Notes: a model not told the origin generated them from the sequence alone. Positions 7,043 to 15,776 are shown, numbered from the stretch's first letter. The stretch is DNA of 25,244 nucleotides from CAZLIC01 sp964559535 (GCA_964559535.1 CAZLIC010000069.1:1-25244), one strand, 5' to 3'. Numbers and translations are program-made.

Positions 7043-8038
7043 ATGACAACCCTGACCTTCCGCGGCGACCAGATCGCCGAAGCCTTGCAGTTCGACGACA
7101 ACGCGGGAACCACAACGGTCGAGATCGGCCGGACCTGGTTTGCCGCGACCGATACCGTGACGGTCACGTTCGGCCCTGGCGCGTTCGATGCCGCGGGCGG
7201 CCTGATCGGCGGCGCCGGAATCGTCACAGGCCTGACCGTGACCACCGCCACCGGCCAGACCACGACCTTTGGCGTGTCGGCGGCGAACGCGCTCGACGTC
7301 GACCTCGATCCGTCCAAGAACGGCACCGACTTCTTCTACATCTCGGAAAGCCCGCAGCCCGGCAGCGGCGGCGCCTATGCCGGGCTGCAGCTGGAGAAGA
7401 TCGTCATCGCCGACGTGGCGCTGCTGGGTGGAACCTCGCCCGTCTTCCCGAGCGCCGGGGTTTATTCGCCCCCCGGTGGCGTCACGCCCCCGCCGGGCGG
7501 CCTGACCGGCACCGACCAGAACGACACGCTGTCGGGCACCACCGGCAACGACCTGATGCAGGGCTTCGACGGCAACGACCGGATCGAATCGCTGCAGGGC
7601 AAGGACACGGTCTATGGCGGCAGCGCCAATGACATCATCAACGGCGGCGACGCTTCCGACCGGCTGTTCGGCGAACACGGCAACGACCTGCTGTGGGGTG
7701 CCAAGGGCAGCGACCGGCTGTTTGGCGGCGAAGGCGGCGACCTGCCGGACGGCGGCCGCGGCAACGACCAGATGACGGGCGGCATCGGCGGCGACAAGTT
7801 CGTGTTCGGCGCCGGAGACAGCGTTCTGGACTTCAACCGCACCGAGGGTGACCAGATTCTGTTCGAGGCGGCGCCGGGCCTGTCGCAGTCAGACCTGATT
7901 GTCACCACCACCGCCGCGGGCACCGTGATCGGCGCCGTGGGCGTGACCGGCACGATGCTGCTTGCGGGCTACGTCGGCGGCTTCGACACCGGCAACGACT
8001 TCAAGTTCGACTACGTGCCAACCTTCGACTTCCTCTGA
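7043..8038 (+). CDS. RTX calcium-binding repeat protein, probably type I-secreted
   Basis: 331 residues. Residues 1-140 form a beta-rich domain rich in Thr, Gly and Val with no recognised fold. A proline/glycine linker (142-154, PPGGVTPPPGG) precedes about five RTX nonapeptide units (155-256: GTDQNDTLSG, GNDLMQGFDGNDR, GSANDIINGG, GNDLLWGAKGSDRLFGG, GEGGDLPDGGRGNDQMTGG), then the usual C-terminal 'GDKFVFGAGDSVLDFNRTEGDQILF' and a Phe/Asp-rich end (FKFDYVPTFDFL) suited to a type I secretion signal. No Sec signal peptide. RTX repeats bind Ca2+ and fold outside the cell. No ABC/HlyD/TolC genes are nearby, so the exporter is elsewhere. No catalytic domain seen; function unknown. Confidence 0.85.
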   Translation: MTTLTFRGDQIAEALQFDDNAGTTTVEIGRTWFAATDTVTVTFGPGAFDAAGGLIGGAGIVTGLTVTTATGQTTTFGVSAANALDVDLDPSKNGTDFFYISESPQPGSGGAYAGLQLEKIVIADVALLGGTSPVFPSAGVYSPPGGVTPPPGGLTGTDQNDTLSGTTGNDLMQGFDGNDRIESLQGKDTVYGGSANDIINGGDASDRLFGEHGNDLLWGAKGSDRLFGGEGGDLPDGGRGNDQMTGGIGGDKFVFGAGDSVLDFNRTEGDQILFEAAPGLSQSDLIVTTTAAGTVIGAVGVTGTMLLAGYVGGFDTGNDFKFDYVPTFDFL

Positions 8039-8212
8039 CGGCAAAGGCGCCGGGCGGGCCGTGGGGGCCCCGTCCAGCGCCCTGCGCAGGGTCGGGTACA
8101 CGTCCCCCAACGTGGTTCCGGCCCTGCGCCTTTCCAGCACTGCATTGGCGTTCCGGCATCCCGCCCCGGCGTGTTATCCATGGCGCTTCAATCCGTGCAA
8201 GGAGAGGCGCCC

Positions 8213-8617
8213 ATGTTGCTGCGTGACGAAGACCACAGCGCGATCCGCAGGATCGTGATCGACTATCTGGAGGGCATGCTGTGGGGCGACGAGGAGCGGC
8301 TGCGCGCCGTCTTCCACCCCGGCGCCATGCAGATCGGCCACTACGGCGACACCTATGAATTCTTTCCGCTGGAGGCGTTCATCGACTGGCTGCGGTCCGA
8401 GGGATACCAGCCCCCCGGCACGCCCTATGTCGCCGAACTGGTGTCCGTCGAGGTGACGGGCACCGTTGCCATTGCCAAGGTCACCGACAGCTGCTTCGGC
8501 ACCGATTTCACCGACATCCTGGTGATGGAGAAGGACCGTCCCGATGCCTTGGGCCGCTGGCAGATCGTGACGAAGGCCTACCACGTGCATTCCGGGCGCG
8601 GCCTGCCGCCTCAGTAG
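8213..8617 (+). CDS. NTF2-like / putative lumazine-binding family protein
   Basis: 134 residues from the ATG at 8213, preceded by AAGGAG at 8-base spacing; an earlier in-frame ATG at 8171 lacks a ribosome site. The pattern 'IRRIVIDYLEGMLWGDEERLRAVFHPGAMQIGHYGDTYEFFPLEAFIDWLRS' is the helical first half of the SnoaL/NTF2 cone fold, followed by beta strands 'VSVEVTGTVAIAKVTDSCFGTDFTDILVMEK' and 'GRWQIVTKAYHVH'. Members are small enzymes or ligand binders with very different roles; no function can be given here. Its last seven bases overlap the end of the convergent priA gene. Confidence 0.8.
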   Translation: MLLRDEDHSAIRRIVIDYLEGMLWGDEERLRAVFHPGAMQIGHYGDTYEFFPLEAFIDWLRSEGYQPPGTPYVAELVSVEVTGTVAIAKVTDSCFGTDFTDILVMEKDRPDALGRWQIVTKAYHVHSGRGLPPQ

Positions 8618-10806
8618 AAACTTTGCGGGTCGATATCGACGGCCAGCCGCAGGTTCGGCGGCAGCTTCACCTGTGCCAGCCAGGCCGCCAGTGCCGGTTG
8701 CAGTGCCACGCCCTTGTCGGCCTTCACCAGAAGCCGCACCCGGTGGCGTCCCCGCACCCTTGCGATGGGCGCAGGCGCAGGCCCCCAGACCTGTGCCCCC
8801 ACGCGCCGCAACGGTTCATCCCGGCGCGCCAGTTCGCTGCCCAGATCGAACACCGCCGCCACGTCCGGCGACGACAGGATGATCCCTGCCAGCCGCCCAT
8901 AGGGCGGCATCCCGGCCGCCCGGCGCTCGGCGGCTTCCGCCCGCCAGAACGCCTCGTCGTTGCCACCCAGGATGGCGCGGATCACCGGGTGGTCGGGCTG
9001 GTGGGTCTGCAACCAGGCTTCGCCCGGCCGTTCGGCCCCCCGCCCCGCCCGCCCCGCCACCTGTCGCATCAGCTGGAACGTCCGTTCCGCTGCCCGCAGG
9101 TCGCCGCCCTGCAACCCCAGGTCGGCGTCAATCACCCCCACCAGCGTCAAGAACGGGAAGTTGTGCCCCTTGGCCACGATCTGCGTGCCGATGATGATGT
9201 CGGCCGCGCCTTCGGCAATGGCCGCCACCTGATCCTTCAGCGCCCGCGCGCTGGCGAACAGGTCGGACGACAGCACGGCCACACGTGCATCCGGAAACCG
9301 CTCGGCCACTTCCTCGGCCAGCCGTTCCACCCCCGGCCCCACCACGGCCATCCTGCCTTCCACCCCGCAGGCGGGGCAGGCCACCGGCACGGGCTTTGTC
9401 GCCCCGCACTGGTGGCAGACCAGCCGCTTCTGGAACCGGTGTTCCACCATCCGCGCATCGCAGTCGTCGCAGCCCACCTGATGCCCGCAGGCCCGGCACA
9501 GCGTCACCGGCGCGAACCCCCGCCGGTTCAGGAACAGCAGGGCCTGTTCGCCCTTGTCCAGCCGCGCCTGCACCATGCCGCCCAGACGCGTCCCGATCCA
9601 GCGGTTTGCAGGCAGGTTCTCGGCCCGCATGTCGATGGCGCCCATGGCGGGCATCTCGGCTGCGCCGAACCGCGCCGTCAGGTCCAGCCGCGCGTACTTG
9701 CCCGCCTCGGCATTCGCCCAGCTTTCCAGGGAAGGCGTGGCCGAGGACAGCACAACTGCACAGCCGGTGACCGAGGCGCGCAGCACCGCCATGTCGCGGG
9801 CGTGGTACAGCACACCCTCCTCTTGCTTGTACGACGTGTCGTGCTCCTCATCGATCACGATCAGCCCCAGGTCGCGGAATGGCAGGAACAGCGCCGACCG
9901 CGCGCCCACTACCAGCGAAAGCCCGCCCTCGGCCGCCATGCGCCACACCCGGCGGCGTTCCGTCTGCGTGACGCCGTGGTGCCATTCGGCGGGCCTCGCG
10001 CCGAACCGCGCCTCGACCCGCGCCAGGAACTCGGACGTCAGGGCGATTTCCGGCAGCAGCACCAGCGACTGCCGCCCCATGCGCAGAACCTCGCCCACCG
10101 CCTCGAGGTACACCTCGGTCTTGCCCGACCCGGTGACGCCCTTCAGCAGCGTCGTCGCGTAGCCGCCTTGCGCCACCAGCGCGACCAGCGCATCCCCCGC
10201 CGCCACCTGATCGCCCGCCAGAACCGCACCGTCGCGCAGCGCCAGCGGCGGAAAGGGCGTGTCCTTGGGCGCGGCCTCTTCGGCCACCACACCGGCCGCC
10301 ACCAAACCCTTCACCACACCTGACCCCACACCCGCCGCTTCGGTCAGCTCGCCCAGCGTCACCGGCACGCCGCGCCAGTCCCGCAGCGCCTCGATCACCT
10401 TCAGTCGCGCATCGGTCAGCTTGTTCGGCACCGGCCCGGCCAGCCGGTACACCTTGCGCACTGCGGGCGGGTCGAACAGGCCGGGGCTGCGGGTGGCCAG
10501 CCGCAGCATCGCGGGCAGCGGCGTCAGCGTATAGTCGGCGGCGCGGGCCAGGAATACCCGCATCTCCTCGCGCATCGGCGGCACGTCCAGCACGCGCCCT
10601 ACCGCACGCAGCTTTGATGGATCATACCCGCCCTCGCCCGGCCCCCAGACCACGCCCAGCACGCGGCGCGGCCCCAGCGGCACCTCGACGAAATCGCCCA
10701 CCCCGCAGCCACCCTCGGGTGCCTTGTAGTCCAGCGCGCGGCCCAGCGGCTCGGTCGTCAGCACGGCAACCGTCTGCCCTTCGGAAAAGCCCTGCGCCGC
10801 CGTCAT
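8611..10806 (-). CDS. priA: Primosomal protein N' (replication restart helicase PriA)
   Basis: 731 residues, same as E. coli PriA (732). Start ATG at 10806 has GGAAGG at 5-base spacing; the GTG at 10812 would overlap that site. Seen in order: 3'-DNA-binding domain (about 10-105), winged-helix region (about 125-185), Walker A 'GVTGSGKT' (223-230), Walker B 'VIDEEH' with DEEH at 319-322, the aromatic loop 'SYKQEEGVLYHARD', 'SSATPSLES', then eight zinc-ligand cysteines at 437, 440, 446, 449, 464, 467, 477 and 480, then the helicase C lobe 'VAKGHNFPFLTLVGVIDAD' and 'QVAGRAGRG'. PriA reloads DnaB at stalled forks. Divergent from the fructose-6-phosphate aldolase gene, 89 bases apart. Confidence 0.97.
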   Translation of the reverse strand: MTAAQGFSEGQTVAVLTTEPLGRALDYKAPEGGCGVGDFVEVPLGPRRVLGVVWGPGEGGYDPSKLRAVGRVLDVPPMREEMRVFLARAADYTLTPLPAMLRLATRSPGLFDPPAVRKVYRLAGPVPNKLTDARLKVIEALRDWRGVPVTLGELTEAAGVGSGVVKGLVAAGVVAEEAAPKDTPFPPLALRDGAVLAGDQVAAGDALVALVAQGGYATTLLKGVTGSGKTEVYLEAVGEVLRMGRQSLVLLPEIALTSEFLARVEARFGARPAEWHHGVTQTERRRVWRMAAEGGLSLVVGARSALFLPFRDLGLIVIDEEHDTSYKQEEGVLYHARDMAVLRASVTGCAVVLSSATPSLESWANAEAGKYARLDLTARFGAAEMPAMGAIDMRAENLPANRWIGTRLGGMVQARLDKGEQALLFLNRRGFAPVTLCRACGHQVGCDDCDARMVEHRFQKRLVCHQCGATKPVPVACPACGVEGRMAVVGPGVERLAEEVAERFPDARVAVLSSDLFASARALKDQVAAIAEGAADIIIGTQIVAKGHNFPFLTLVGVIDADLGLQGGDLRAAERTFQLMRQVAGRAGRGAERPGEAWLQTHQPDHPVIRAILGGNDEAFWRAEAAERRAAGMPPYGRLAGIILSSPDVAAVFDLGSELARRDEPLRRVGAQVWGPAPAPIARVRGRHRVRLLVKADKGVALQPALAAWLAQVKLPPNLRLAVDIDPQSFY

Positions 10807-10895
10807 CTTCACCTTCCGCCCTCCGCTGCTTTGGGGTAAACCCCGCCCGAGAGCATCACAACCCCGCCCGCCCTGCGGCCGAACGGGAGGACCCC

Positions 10896-11549
10896 ATGAA
10901 ATTCTTTGTCGATACGGCCGAGGTTCCGGCCATTGCCGAGCTGCATGCCCTGGGCATGGTGGACGGCGTCACCACCAACCCCTCGCTGATCCTGAAATCG
11001 GGGCGCGACATCATCGAGGTCACGAAAGAGATCTGCGCGCTGGTGCCGGGCCCGGTGTCGGCTGAAGTCGTGGCCACCAAGGCCGAGGACATGATCGCCG
11101 AGGGCACCAAGCTGGCCGAAATCGCGCCGAACATCGCGATCAAGCTGCCGCTGACCTGGGACGGCCTGAAGGCCTGCAAGGAATTCTCGTCGCGCGGGAA
11201 CATGGTGAACGTGACACTGTGCTTCAGCGTGAATCAGGCGCTGCTGGCCGCCAAGGCAGGCGCCACGTTCATCTCGCCCTTCATCGGGCGGCTGGACGAC
11301 ATCAACATGGACGGGATGGACCTGATCGCCGACATCCGCACCGTGTACGACAACTTCGGCTTCAAGACGCAGGTGCTGGCGGCCTCGATCCGCACCGCGA
11401 ACCATGTCAGCCAGTGCGCGCTGGTTGGCGCCGACGTGATTACCGCGCCGCCTGCCGTGATCAAGTCGCTGGTCAGCCACCCGCTGACCGACAAGGGGCT
11501 GGACCAGTTCATGAAGGATTGGGCCAAGACCGGGCAGAAGATCGTCTGA
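10896..11549 (+). CDS. fsa: Fructose-6-phosphate aldolase / TalC-type transaldolase
   Basis: 217 residues, the short FSA/TalC class rather than the 310+ residue TalB class. Start ATG at 10896 has GGGAGG at 5-base spacing. Seen: 'FFVDTAEVPAI', 'VDGVTTNPSLILKSG' (22-36), Schiff-base Lys83 in 'AIKLPLTWDG', 'NVTLCFSVNQALLAAKAGATFISPFIGRLDDI', and 'VLAASIRTANHVSQCALVGADVITAPP'. Members either exchange dihydroxyacetone units in the pentose phosphate pathway or cleave fructose-6-phosphate; sequence alone does not settle which, though the 'FISPFIGRLDDI' type is usually annotated as transaldolase (tal). Followed by a strong stem-loop, so it is probably transcribed alone. Confidence 0.92.
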   Translation: MKFFVDTAEVPAIAELHALGMVDGVTTNPSLILKSGRDIIEVTKEICALVPGPVSAEVVATKAEDMIAEGTKLAEIAPNIAIKLPLTWDGLKACKEFSSRGNMVNVTLCFSVNQALLAAKAGATFISPFIGRLDDINMDGMDLIADIRTVYDNFGFKTQVLAASIRTANHVSQCALVGADVITAPPAVIKSLVSHPLTDKGLDQFMKDWAKTGQKIV

Positions 11550-11579
11550 CACGGCTGGACGGGCGCCGTCGGTCGTGAT

Positions 11580-11620
11580 GCCGCGCCTTTCTCCCCTGTA
11601 TGGGGGACGGGAGACGCGGC
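11580..11620 (+). terminator. Compound stem-loop after the fsa gene
   Basis: GCCGCG (11580-11585) pairs with CGCGGC (11615-11620), enclosing a TCCCC/GGGGGA inner stem around the loop TGTAT. It lies 30 bases after the fsa stop. No T-run follows, so a Rho-independent mechanism is not certain. Confidence 0.5.
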
Positions 11621-11762
11621 AAAGGGCCGTCGGCGCGCCATTCCGCGGCACGAAGGCAACGCCTGCGCAGCCAGTGCGCCTTGTTGAAACTTTTGTGAAG
11701 AAACGGTCGCAAGTGCTTGCTAGGATGGCCGGAACGCCGGAACGGAAGCCAAGGCAGGCAGA

Positions 11763-12458
11763 ATGATTGACCCCGATGTGCGTGACCGCCTGATGGCGAC
11801 GCCCGAAGCGATCCTTGATGATCGCGAGATGATGCAGGCGCTGGTGGCGGCGAATGACCGCACCATGGGGTCCAACGTGGTGGACCTGCGGGGCATCGCC
11901 ATGCAGCGGCTGGAATCGCGGCTGGATCGGCTGGAGGACACTCACCGCCACGTCATTGCCGCGGCTTACGAAAACCTGGCGGGCACCAATGCCATTCACC
12001 GTGCGGTGCTGGCCCTGCTGGAACCCTTACGCTTCGATGCCTTCCTGAAGGCGCTGGCCAACGACGTGGCGCCGCTGTTGCGGGTCGATGCGCTGCGCCT
12101 GGTGCTGGAAAGCGCCGAGGCCACGCCCGACCCCGCCCTGCAGCGATTGTCCGACCTGATACTGGTGGCCGAACCGGGATTTGTGGCCGCCACTGTCACG
12201 GCCGGGCGCAATGCGCCGCAGCGCATCGTCACCCTGCGCACGGCTCACCCCGCCACGGCCGATATCCTGTACGGCGACCGCTCCGACTGGGTGCGGTCCG
12301 AGGCGCTGCTGAAGCTTGACTTCGGGCCGGGCCGCCTGCCGGGCCTCTTGGCCATGGGTGCGGAAGACCCCCACCAGTTCCGCCCTTCGCAGGGCACCGA
12401 CCTGCTGACCTTCCTGGGCGGCGTGTTCGAACGGACGATGCGCCGGTTTCTGGCATGA
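11763..12458 (+). CDS. DUF484 family protein
   Basis: 231 residues, usual DUF484 size. The N-terminal part 'ILDDREMMQALVAANDRTMGSNVVDLRGIAMQRLESRLDRLEDTHRHVIAAAYENL' (18-72) is the long coiled-coil helix, followed by a GAF-like domain (about 75-215) ending 'DLLTFLGGVFERTMRRFL', a family hallmark. The family has no proven activity; it sits next to xerC in many proteobacteria, as here, with a 4-base ATGA overlap. First gene of an apparent DUF484-xerC-pcs operon; its promoter should lie in the more AT-rich stretch 11675-11750, but no convincing -35/-10 pair is clear. Confidence 0.9.
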   Translation: MIDPDVRDRLMATPEAILDDREMMQALVAANDRTMGSNVVDLRGIAMQRLESRLDRLEDTHRHVIAAAYENLAGTNAIHRAVLALLEPLRFDAFLKALANDVAPLLRVDALRLVLESAEATPDPALQRLSDLILVAEPGFVAATVTAGRNAPQRIVTLRTAHPATADILYGDRSDWVRSEALLKLDFGPGRLPGLLAMGAEDPHQFRPSQGTDLLTFLGGVFERTMRRFLA

Positions 12459-13378
12459 CGGCCCTGCCGTCACCCGCGGCGCAGGATGCGCTGGCGGGAT
12501 GGCTGGCGCATCTGAAGGGCGTGCAGGGCCGCGCACCGCGCACCATCGCCGCCTATGCCGATGACGTGGGGCGCTGGCTGGGATTTCTGGCCGAACACCG
12601 CGGTGGCGCCGAAGGCGTGGCCGGGCTGACCGCCGTGCCGCAGGCCGACCTGCGCGCCTTTCTGGCGGCCGAACGCACTCGCGGCGTGGGCGCGCGGTCG
12701 CTGGCGCGGCGGCTGTCGGCGGTGAAGGGCTTCACCGCCTGGCTGGCCGACCGGCAGGGTGCCGACGCCACACCCACGCTGGCCGCCCGCGCCCCACGCT
12801 ATCGCCGCAAGCTGCCCCGCCCGCTGGCCGAGGATGCCGCCCGCGGCGTGCTGGCCGACATCGGCGGCGACGCGGCCGAGCCCTGGATCGCCGCGCGCGA
12901 TACGGCGGTGGCGACGCTGCTGTATGCCCTGGGCCTGCGGATTTCCGAGGCGCTGGCGCTGCGCGCCGCCGACCACCCGCTGCCCGAGGTGCTGCGCATC
13001 ACTGGCAAGGGCGGCAAGACCCGCATTGTTCCGGTGTTGCCCGCCGCGCGGCAGGCCGTGGCGCGCTATGTGCAGCTGTGTCCGTTTGACCTGCCGCCCG
13101 AAGGCGCGCTGTTTCGCGGTGCCCGTGGTGGGCCCTTGGCCGCGCGGCTGGTGCAGGCGGCCATGGAGCGCTGCCGTCACCGGCTTGGCCTGCCCCCCAC
13201 CGCCACCCCGCATGCGCTGCGGCATTCCTTTGCCACCCATCTTCTGGTTGCCGGGGGGGACCTGCGCGCGATACAGGAACTTCTGGGCCATGCCTCACTG
13301 TCCACCACCCAGGCCTATACGGCGGTGGACGAGGCGCGGCTGATGGATGTCTACCGCCGCGCGCATCCCCGCGCCTGA
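12455..13378 (+). CDS. xerC: Site-specific tyrosine recombinase XerC
   Basis: 307 residues, matching XerC. N-terminal SAM-like core-binding domain (about 8-105: 'LKGVQGRAPRTIAAYADDVGRWLGFL', 'RSLARRLSAVKGFTAWL'), then the catalytic domain with Arg162 in 'LYALGLRISEAL', the lysine of 'ITGKGGKTR', His253 and Arg256 in 'HALRHSFATHLL', His279 in 'LLGHASLSTTQ', and nucleophile Tyr288 in 'QAYTAVD'. All six catalytic positions are present. XerC works with XerD at dif to resolve chromosome dimers. The link to DUF484 supports XerC rather than XerD or a phage integrase. It overlaps DUF484 by four bases and is followed 15 bases later by pcs. Confidence 0.95.
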   Translation: MTALPSPAAQDALAGWLAHLKGVQGRAPRTIAAYADDVGRWLGFLAEHRGGAEGVAGLTAVPQADLRAFLAAERTRGVGARSLARRLSAVKGFTAWLADRQGADATPTLAARAPRYRRKLPRPLAEDAARGVLADIGGDAAEPWIAARDTAVATLLYALGLRISEALALRAADHPLPEVLRITGKGGKTRIVPVLPAARQAVARYVQLCPFDLPPEGALFRGARGGPLAARLVQAAMERCRHRLGLPPTATPHALRHSFATHLLVAGGDLRAIQELLGHASLSTTQAYTAVDEARLMDVYRRAHPRA

Positions 13379-13393
13379 ACCCGGAACGAACGC

Positions 13394-14089
13394 ATGTCAC
13401 CGAAGCTGAAGGCGCTGTCGGTCCACCTGCTTACCGCCACCGGCGCGGTGCTGTCGATGCTGGCGATGCTGGCCGCAGTGGAAGGGCAGTGGAGCCTGAT
13501 GTTCCTGTGGCTGGTGGTGGCCCTTGTCGTGGACGGCATCGACGGTCCGCTGGCCCGCCGCTACGATGTGAAGGAAAACTGGCCCACCTACGACGGCGTC
13601 CTGATGGACCTGATCGTGGACTACCTGACCTATGTCTTCATTCCGGCCTATGCGCTGTTCAAGTCGGGTCTGCTGACAGGCTGGACGGGCTGGCTTGCCA
13701 TCATCGTGATCGTCTACGGCAGCGTCATCTACTTTGCCGACACCCGCATGAAGACCAAGGATTATTCCTTTGCGGGCTTTCCGGCCTGCTGGAACATGGT
13801 GGTGCTGGTGCTGTTCGCCACCGGCCCGGGGGAATGGACGATCCTGGCAGTTGTGGTTCTGCTGACAGCGGCCATGTTCACCAACCTCAAGTTCATCCAC
13901 CCCACCCGCACCGCACGCTGGCGGCCGCTGTCGCTGGCGGTTTCGATCCTGTGGGTGCTGTTTGCCGCGCAGTCGGCCTGGGCCGGTTTCCAGGAAGGCG
14001 CGTGGTCACATTGGGGGCTGGTGCTGACCTCGATCTATCTGGTGCTGGCTGGCATCGTGCAGGAAATGTTCCCCGCCCATCGCCGCTAG
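13394..14089 (+). CDS. pcs: Phosphatidylcholine synthase (CDP-diacylglycerol:choline transferase)
   Basis: 231 residues with about seven to eight hydrophobic segments, as in Pcs of Sinorhizobium, Brucella and Rhodobacterales. The CDP-alcohol phosphatidyltransferase motif is present in its Pcs-type form, 'VDGIDGPLARRYDVKENWPTYDGVLMDLIVDYLTYVFIPA' (residues 47-86): D-G-x2-D-G-x2-A-R...G-x3-D-x3-D. The enzyme joins choline to CDP-diacylglycerol at the inner membrane, giving phosphatidylcholine and CMP. It may share choline with the ABC transporter whose end lies at the left edge. Its last four bases overlap the convergent ogt gene. A weak GGAACGA precedes the ATG. Confidence 0.93.
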   Translation: MSPKLKALSVHLLTATGAVLSMLAMLAAVEGQWSLMFLWLVVALVVDGIDGPLARRYDVKENWPTYDGVLMDLIVDYLTYVFIPAYALFKSGLLTGWTGWLAIIVIVYGSVIYFADTRMKTKDYSFAGFPACWNMVVLVLFATGPGEWTILAVVVLLTAAMFTNLKFIHPTRTARWRPLSLAVSILWVLFAAQSAWAGFQEGAWSHWGLVLTSIYLVLAGIVQEMFPAHRR

Positions 14090-14535
14090 ATCAGCAGTCC
14101 CGCCGCGCCTTCGTGCCGCAAGAGCCGCACCTTCGTTTCAATCCCGCCGGGCGCCGAGAACCCGCCCAGCCCCTGCGCGCCCAGCACCCGGTGGCACGGA
14201 ATGAGAATCGGCAGCCGGTTGGCCCCGCACATCCGTCCCACATCCTGCGCACTGGTGCCCAGCACGCGGGCAAGGTCGCCATAGCTGCGCGTCTGGCCGA
14301 AGGGGATGGCGCACAGCGCCTGCAGGAATGCGCCCGTCCGCCCGGTTCCGGTGGCCAGCGGCAGGTCGAACACCTGCCGCCGCCCGGCGAAGTAGTCCGC
14401 CAGTTGCCCGGCAGCCTGTTGCAACAAGGGCGTAGGGTCCGATGGCCCCGCCTCCCACGTCAGCCGCGCAATCTCGCCCCGCTCTTCCCACAGGGTCACC
14501 GGGCCGAAGGGTGAGACGAGCGGGATCGAGGGCAT
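14086..14535 (-). CDS. ogt: Methylated-DNA--protein-cysteine methyltransferase
   Basis: 149 residues. The acceptor motif 'IPCHRVLG' is complete, with Cys114 as the alkyl acceptor; around it are 'IPFGQTRSYGDLARVLGTSAQDVGRMCGANRLPI' (helix-turn-helix and the conserved Arg/Asn hinge) and 'GGFSAPGGIETKVRLLRHEGA'. It removes methyl groups from O6-methylguanine (and O4-methylthymine for Ogt types) in a suicide reaction. No Ada N-terminal domain. The ATG is four bases after the dapE stop, so dapE and ogt are co-transcribed. Confidence 0.93.
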   Translation of the reverse strand: MPSIPLVSPFGPVTLWEERGEIARLTWEAGPSDPTPLLQQAAGQLADYFAGRRQVFDLPLATGTGRTGAFLQALCAIPFGQTRSYGDLARVLGTSAQDVGRMCGANRLPILIPCHRVLGAQGLGGFSAPGGIETKVRLLRHEGAAGLLI

Positions 14536-14539
14536 GCCG

Positions 14540-15688
14540 TCAGGCGAACCAGTCGCGCAGGATGCGGCCATAGACGGCCTTCAGCCGCAGGATGTCGTCC
14601 ACCGCCACGCGTTCATCCACCTGGTGCATGGTGCGGCCCACCAGCCCGAACTCGACCACCGGGCAGTGGTCCTTGACGAACCGCGCATCCGACGTGCCGC
14701 CCGAGGTGGAGAGCTGCGGCACCACCCCGGTTTCCGCCTGTACCGCACGGGCCACCAGCGCCGAAAGGTCACCGGGCGGCGTCAGGAAGGACTCGCCCGA
14801 CACACTGACCTCCACATCAAGCGCAACCCCGGTGTCATGCGCCACATGCCCGGCCTGTTCGCGCAGCCAGGCCGACAGGCTGGCGCCCGAATGCAGGTCG
14901 TTGAAGCGGATGTTCACCGTGGCGCGTGCCACCGCCGGAATCACGTTCGACGCCGGGTTGCCCACGTCGATGGTCGTCACCGCCAGCGTCGATGCATCGA
15001 AATGCGCCGAGCCTCCGTCCAGCGGTTTTTCAATCAGCCGTGCCAGCAGGCGCACCACCGCTTCGGCCGCATTGCGGGCGCGGTGCGGATAGGCCGAATG
15101 CCCCTGCACCCCGCGCGCCACGAACCGTGCCGTCAGCGACCCGCGGCGCCCGATCTTCATCATGTCGCCCAGGGTGTCGGGGCAGGTCGGCTCGCCCACC
15201 AGGCACACCGTCATCGCCTCGCCCTGCGCCTGCATCCAGTCCAGCAGCGCCACGGTGCCGTCCCTGGCCACATCCTCTTCGTCGCCGGTGATGGCCAGCA
15301 CCACTGCGCCGTCGGGCGGCGTTGCGCGCACGAAATCCACCACCGCCGCCACAAAGGCCGCCACGCCCGACTTCATGTCGGTGGCACCGCGGCCGTACAT
15401 CCAGCCGTCCACCACTTCGGCGCCAAACGGGTCGCGCGTCCAGGCGGCGGCGTCGCCCACCGGCACCACGTCGGTGTGGCCGTTGAAGCCGAAGGTGCGG
15501 TTCGCCCCTTTCCGCCCCCAGCGGGCAAACAGGTTGGCGATCCCGCCGCGATCCACCCGCGTGCAGGCAAAGCCTGCGTCCGTCAGCACGCGTTCCAGCA
15601 GCGCCAGCGCACCGCCTTCGGCGGGCGTGACCGACGGGCAGCGGATCAGGTCGGCGGTCAGGGCAACGGGATCAAGCGGGTGGGTCAT
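14540..15688 (-). CDS. dapE: Succinyl-diaminopimelate desuccinylase
   Basis: 382 residues, close to E. coli DapE (375). The ATG at 15688 has AGGAGG at ideal spacing. M20 peptidase fold: 'FGFNGHTDVVPVGD' (metal ligand His71 and Asp73), 'MYGRGATDMKSGVAA' (bridging Asp104), 'ITGDEEDVARDGT' (catalytic Glu137 and Glu138), 'VGEPTCPDTLGDMMKIGRRGS', the dimerisation domain 'GVQGHSAYPHRARNA', and near the end 'STSGGTSDARF' and 'FGLVGRTMHQVDE' (last metal His). It produces L,L-diaminopimelate for lysine and peptidoglycan. Upstream of ogt in an operon, unlike E. coli. Confidence 0.96.
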   Translation of the reverse strand: MTHPLDPVALTADLIRCPSVTPAEGGALALLERVLTDAGFACTRVDRGGIANLFARWGRKGANRTFGFNGHTDVVPVGDAAAWTRDPFGAEVVDGWMYGRGATDMKSGVAAFVAAVVDFVRATPPDGAVVLAITGDEEDVARDGTVALLDWMQAQGEAMTVCLVGEPTCPDTLGDMMKIGRRGSLTARFVARGVQGHSAYPHRARNAAEAVVRLLARLIEKPLDGGSAHFDASTLAVTTIDVGNPASNVIPAVARATVNIRFNDLHSGASLSAWLREQAGHVAHDTGVALDVEVSVSGESFLTPPGDLSALVARAVQAETGVVPQLSTSGGTSDARFVKDHCPVVEFGLVGRTMHQVDERVAVDDILRLKAVYGRILRDWFA

Positions 15689-15776
15689 GATGGCCTCCTG
15701 TGGCGCCCGGGGCATAGCGCGGCGGGGCGTTCTGGGCTAGCCTGCGCGCAAAACAAGAACGGGCAGGGCACAGGCA

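Noticed and set aside
8080..8091. CCCTGCGCAGGG palindrome as an operator
   Set aside because: Perfect 12-bp palindromes of G and C are common by chance in such DNA, and no promoter lies next to it.
7889..8140. Minus-strand frame giving 'LERRRAGTTLGDVYPTLRRALDGAP' between the RTX and NTF2-like genes
   Set aside because: It looks protein-like over about 30 residues but runs antisense into the RTX gene and has no ribosome site or recognised family. A gene remnant is possible but unsupported.
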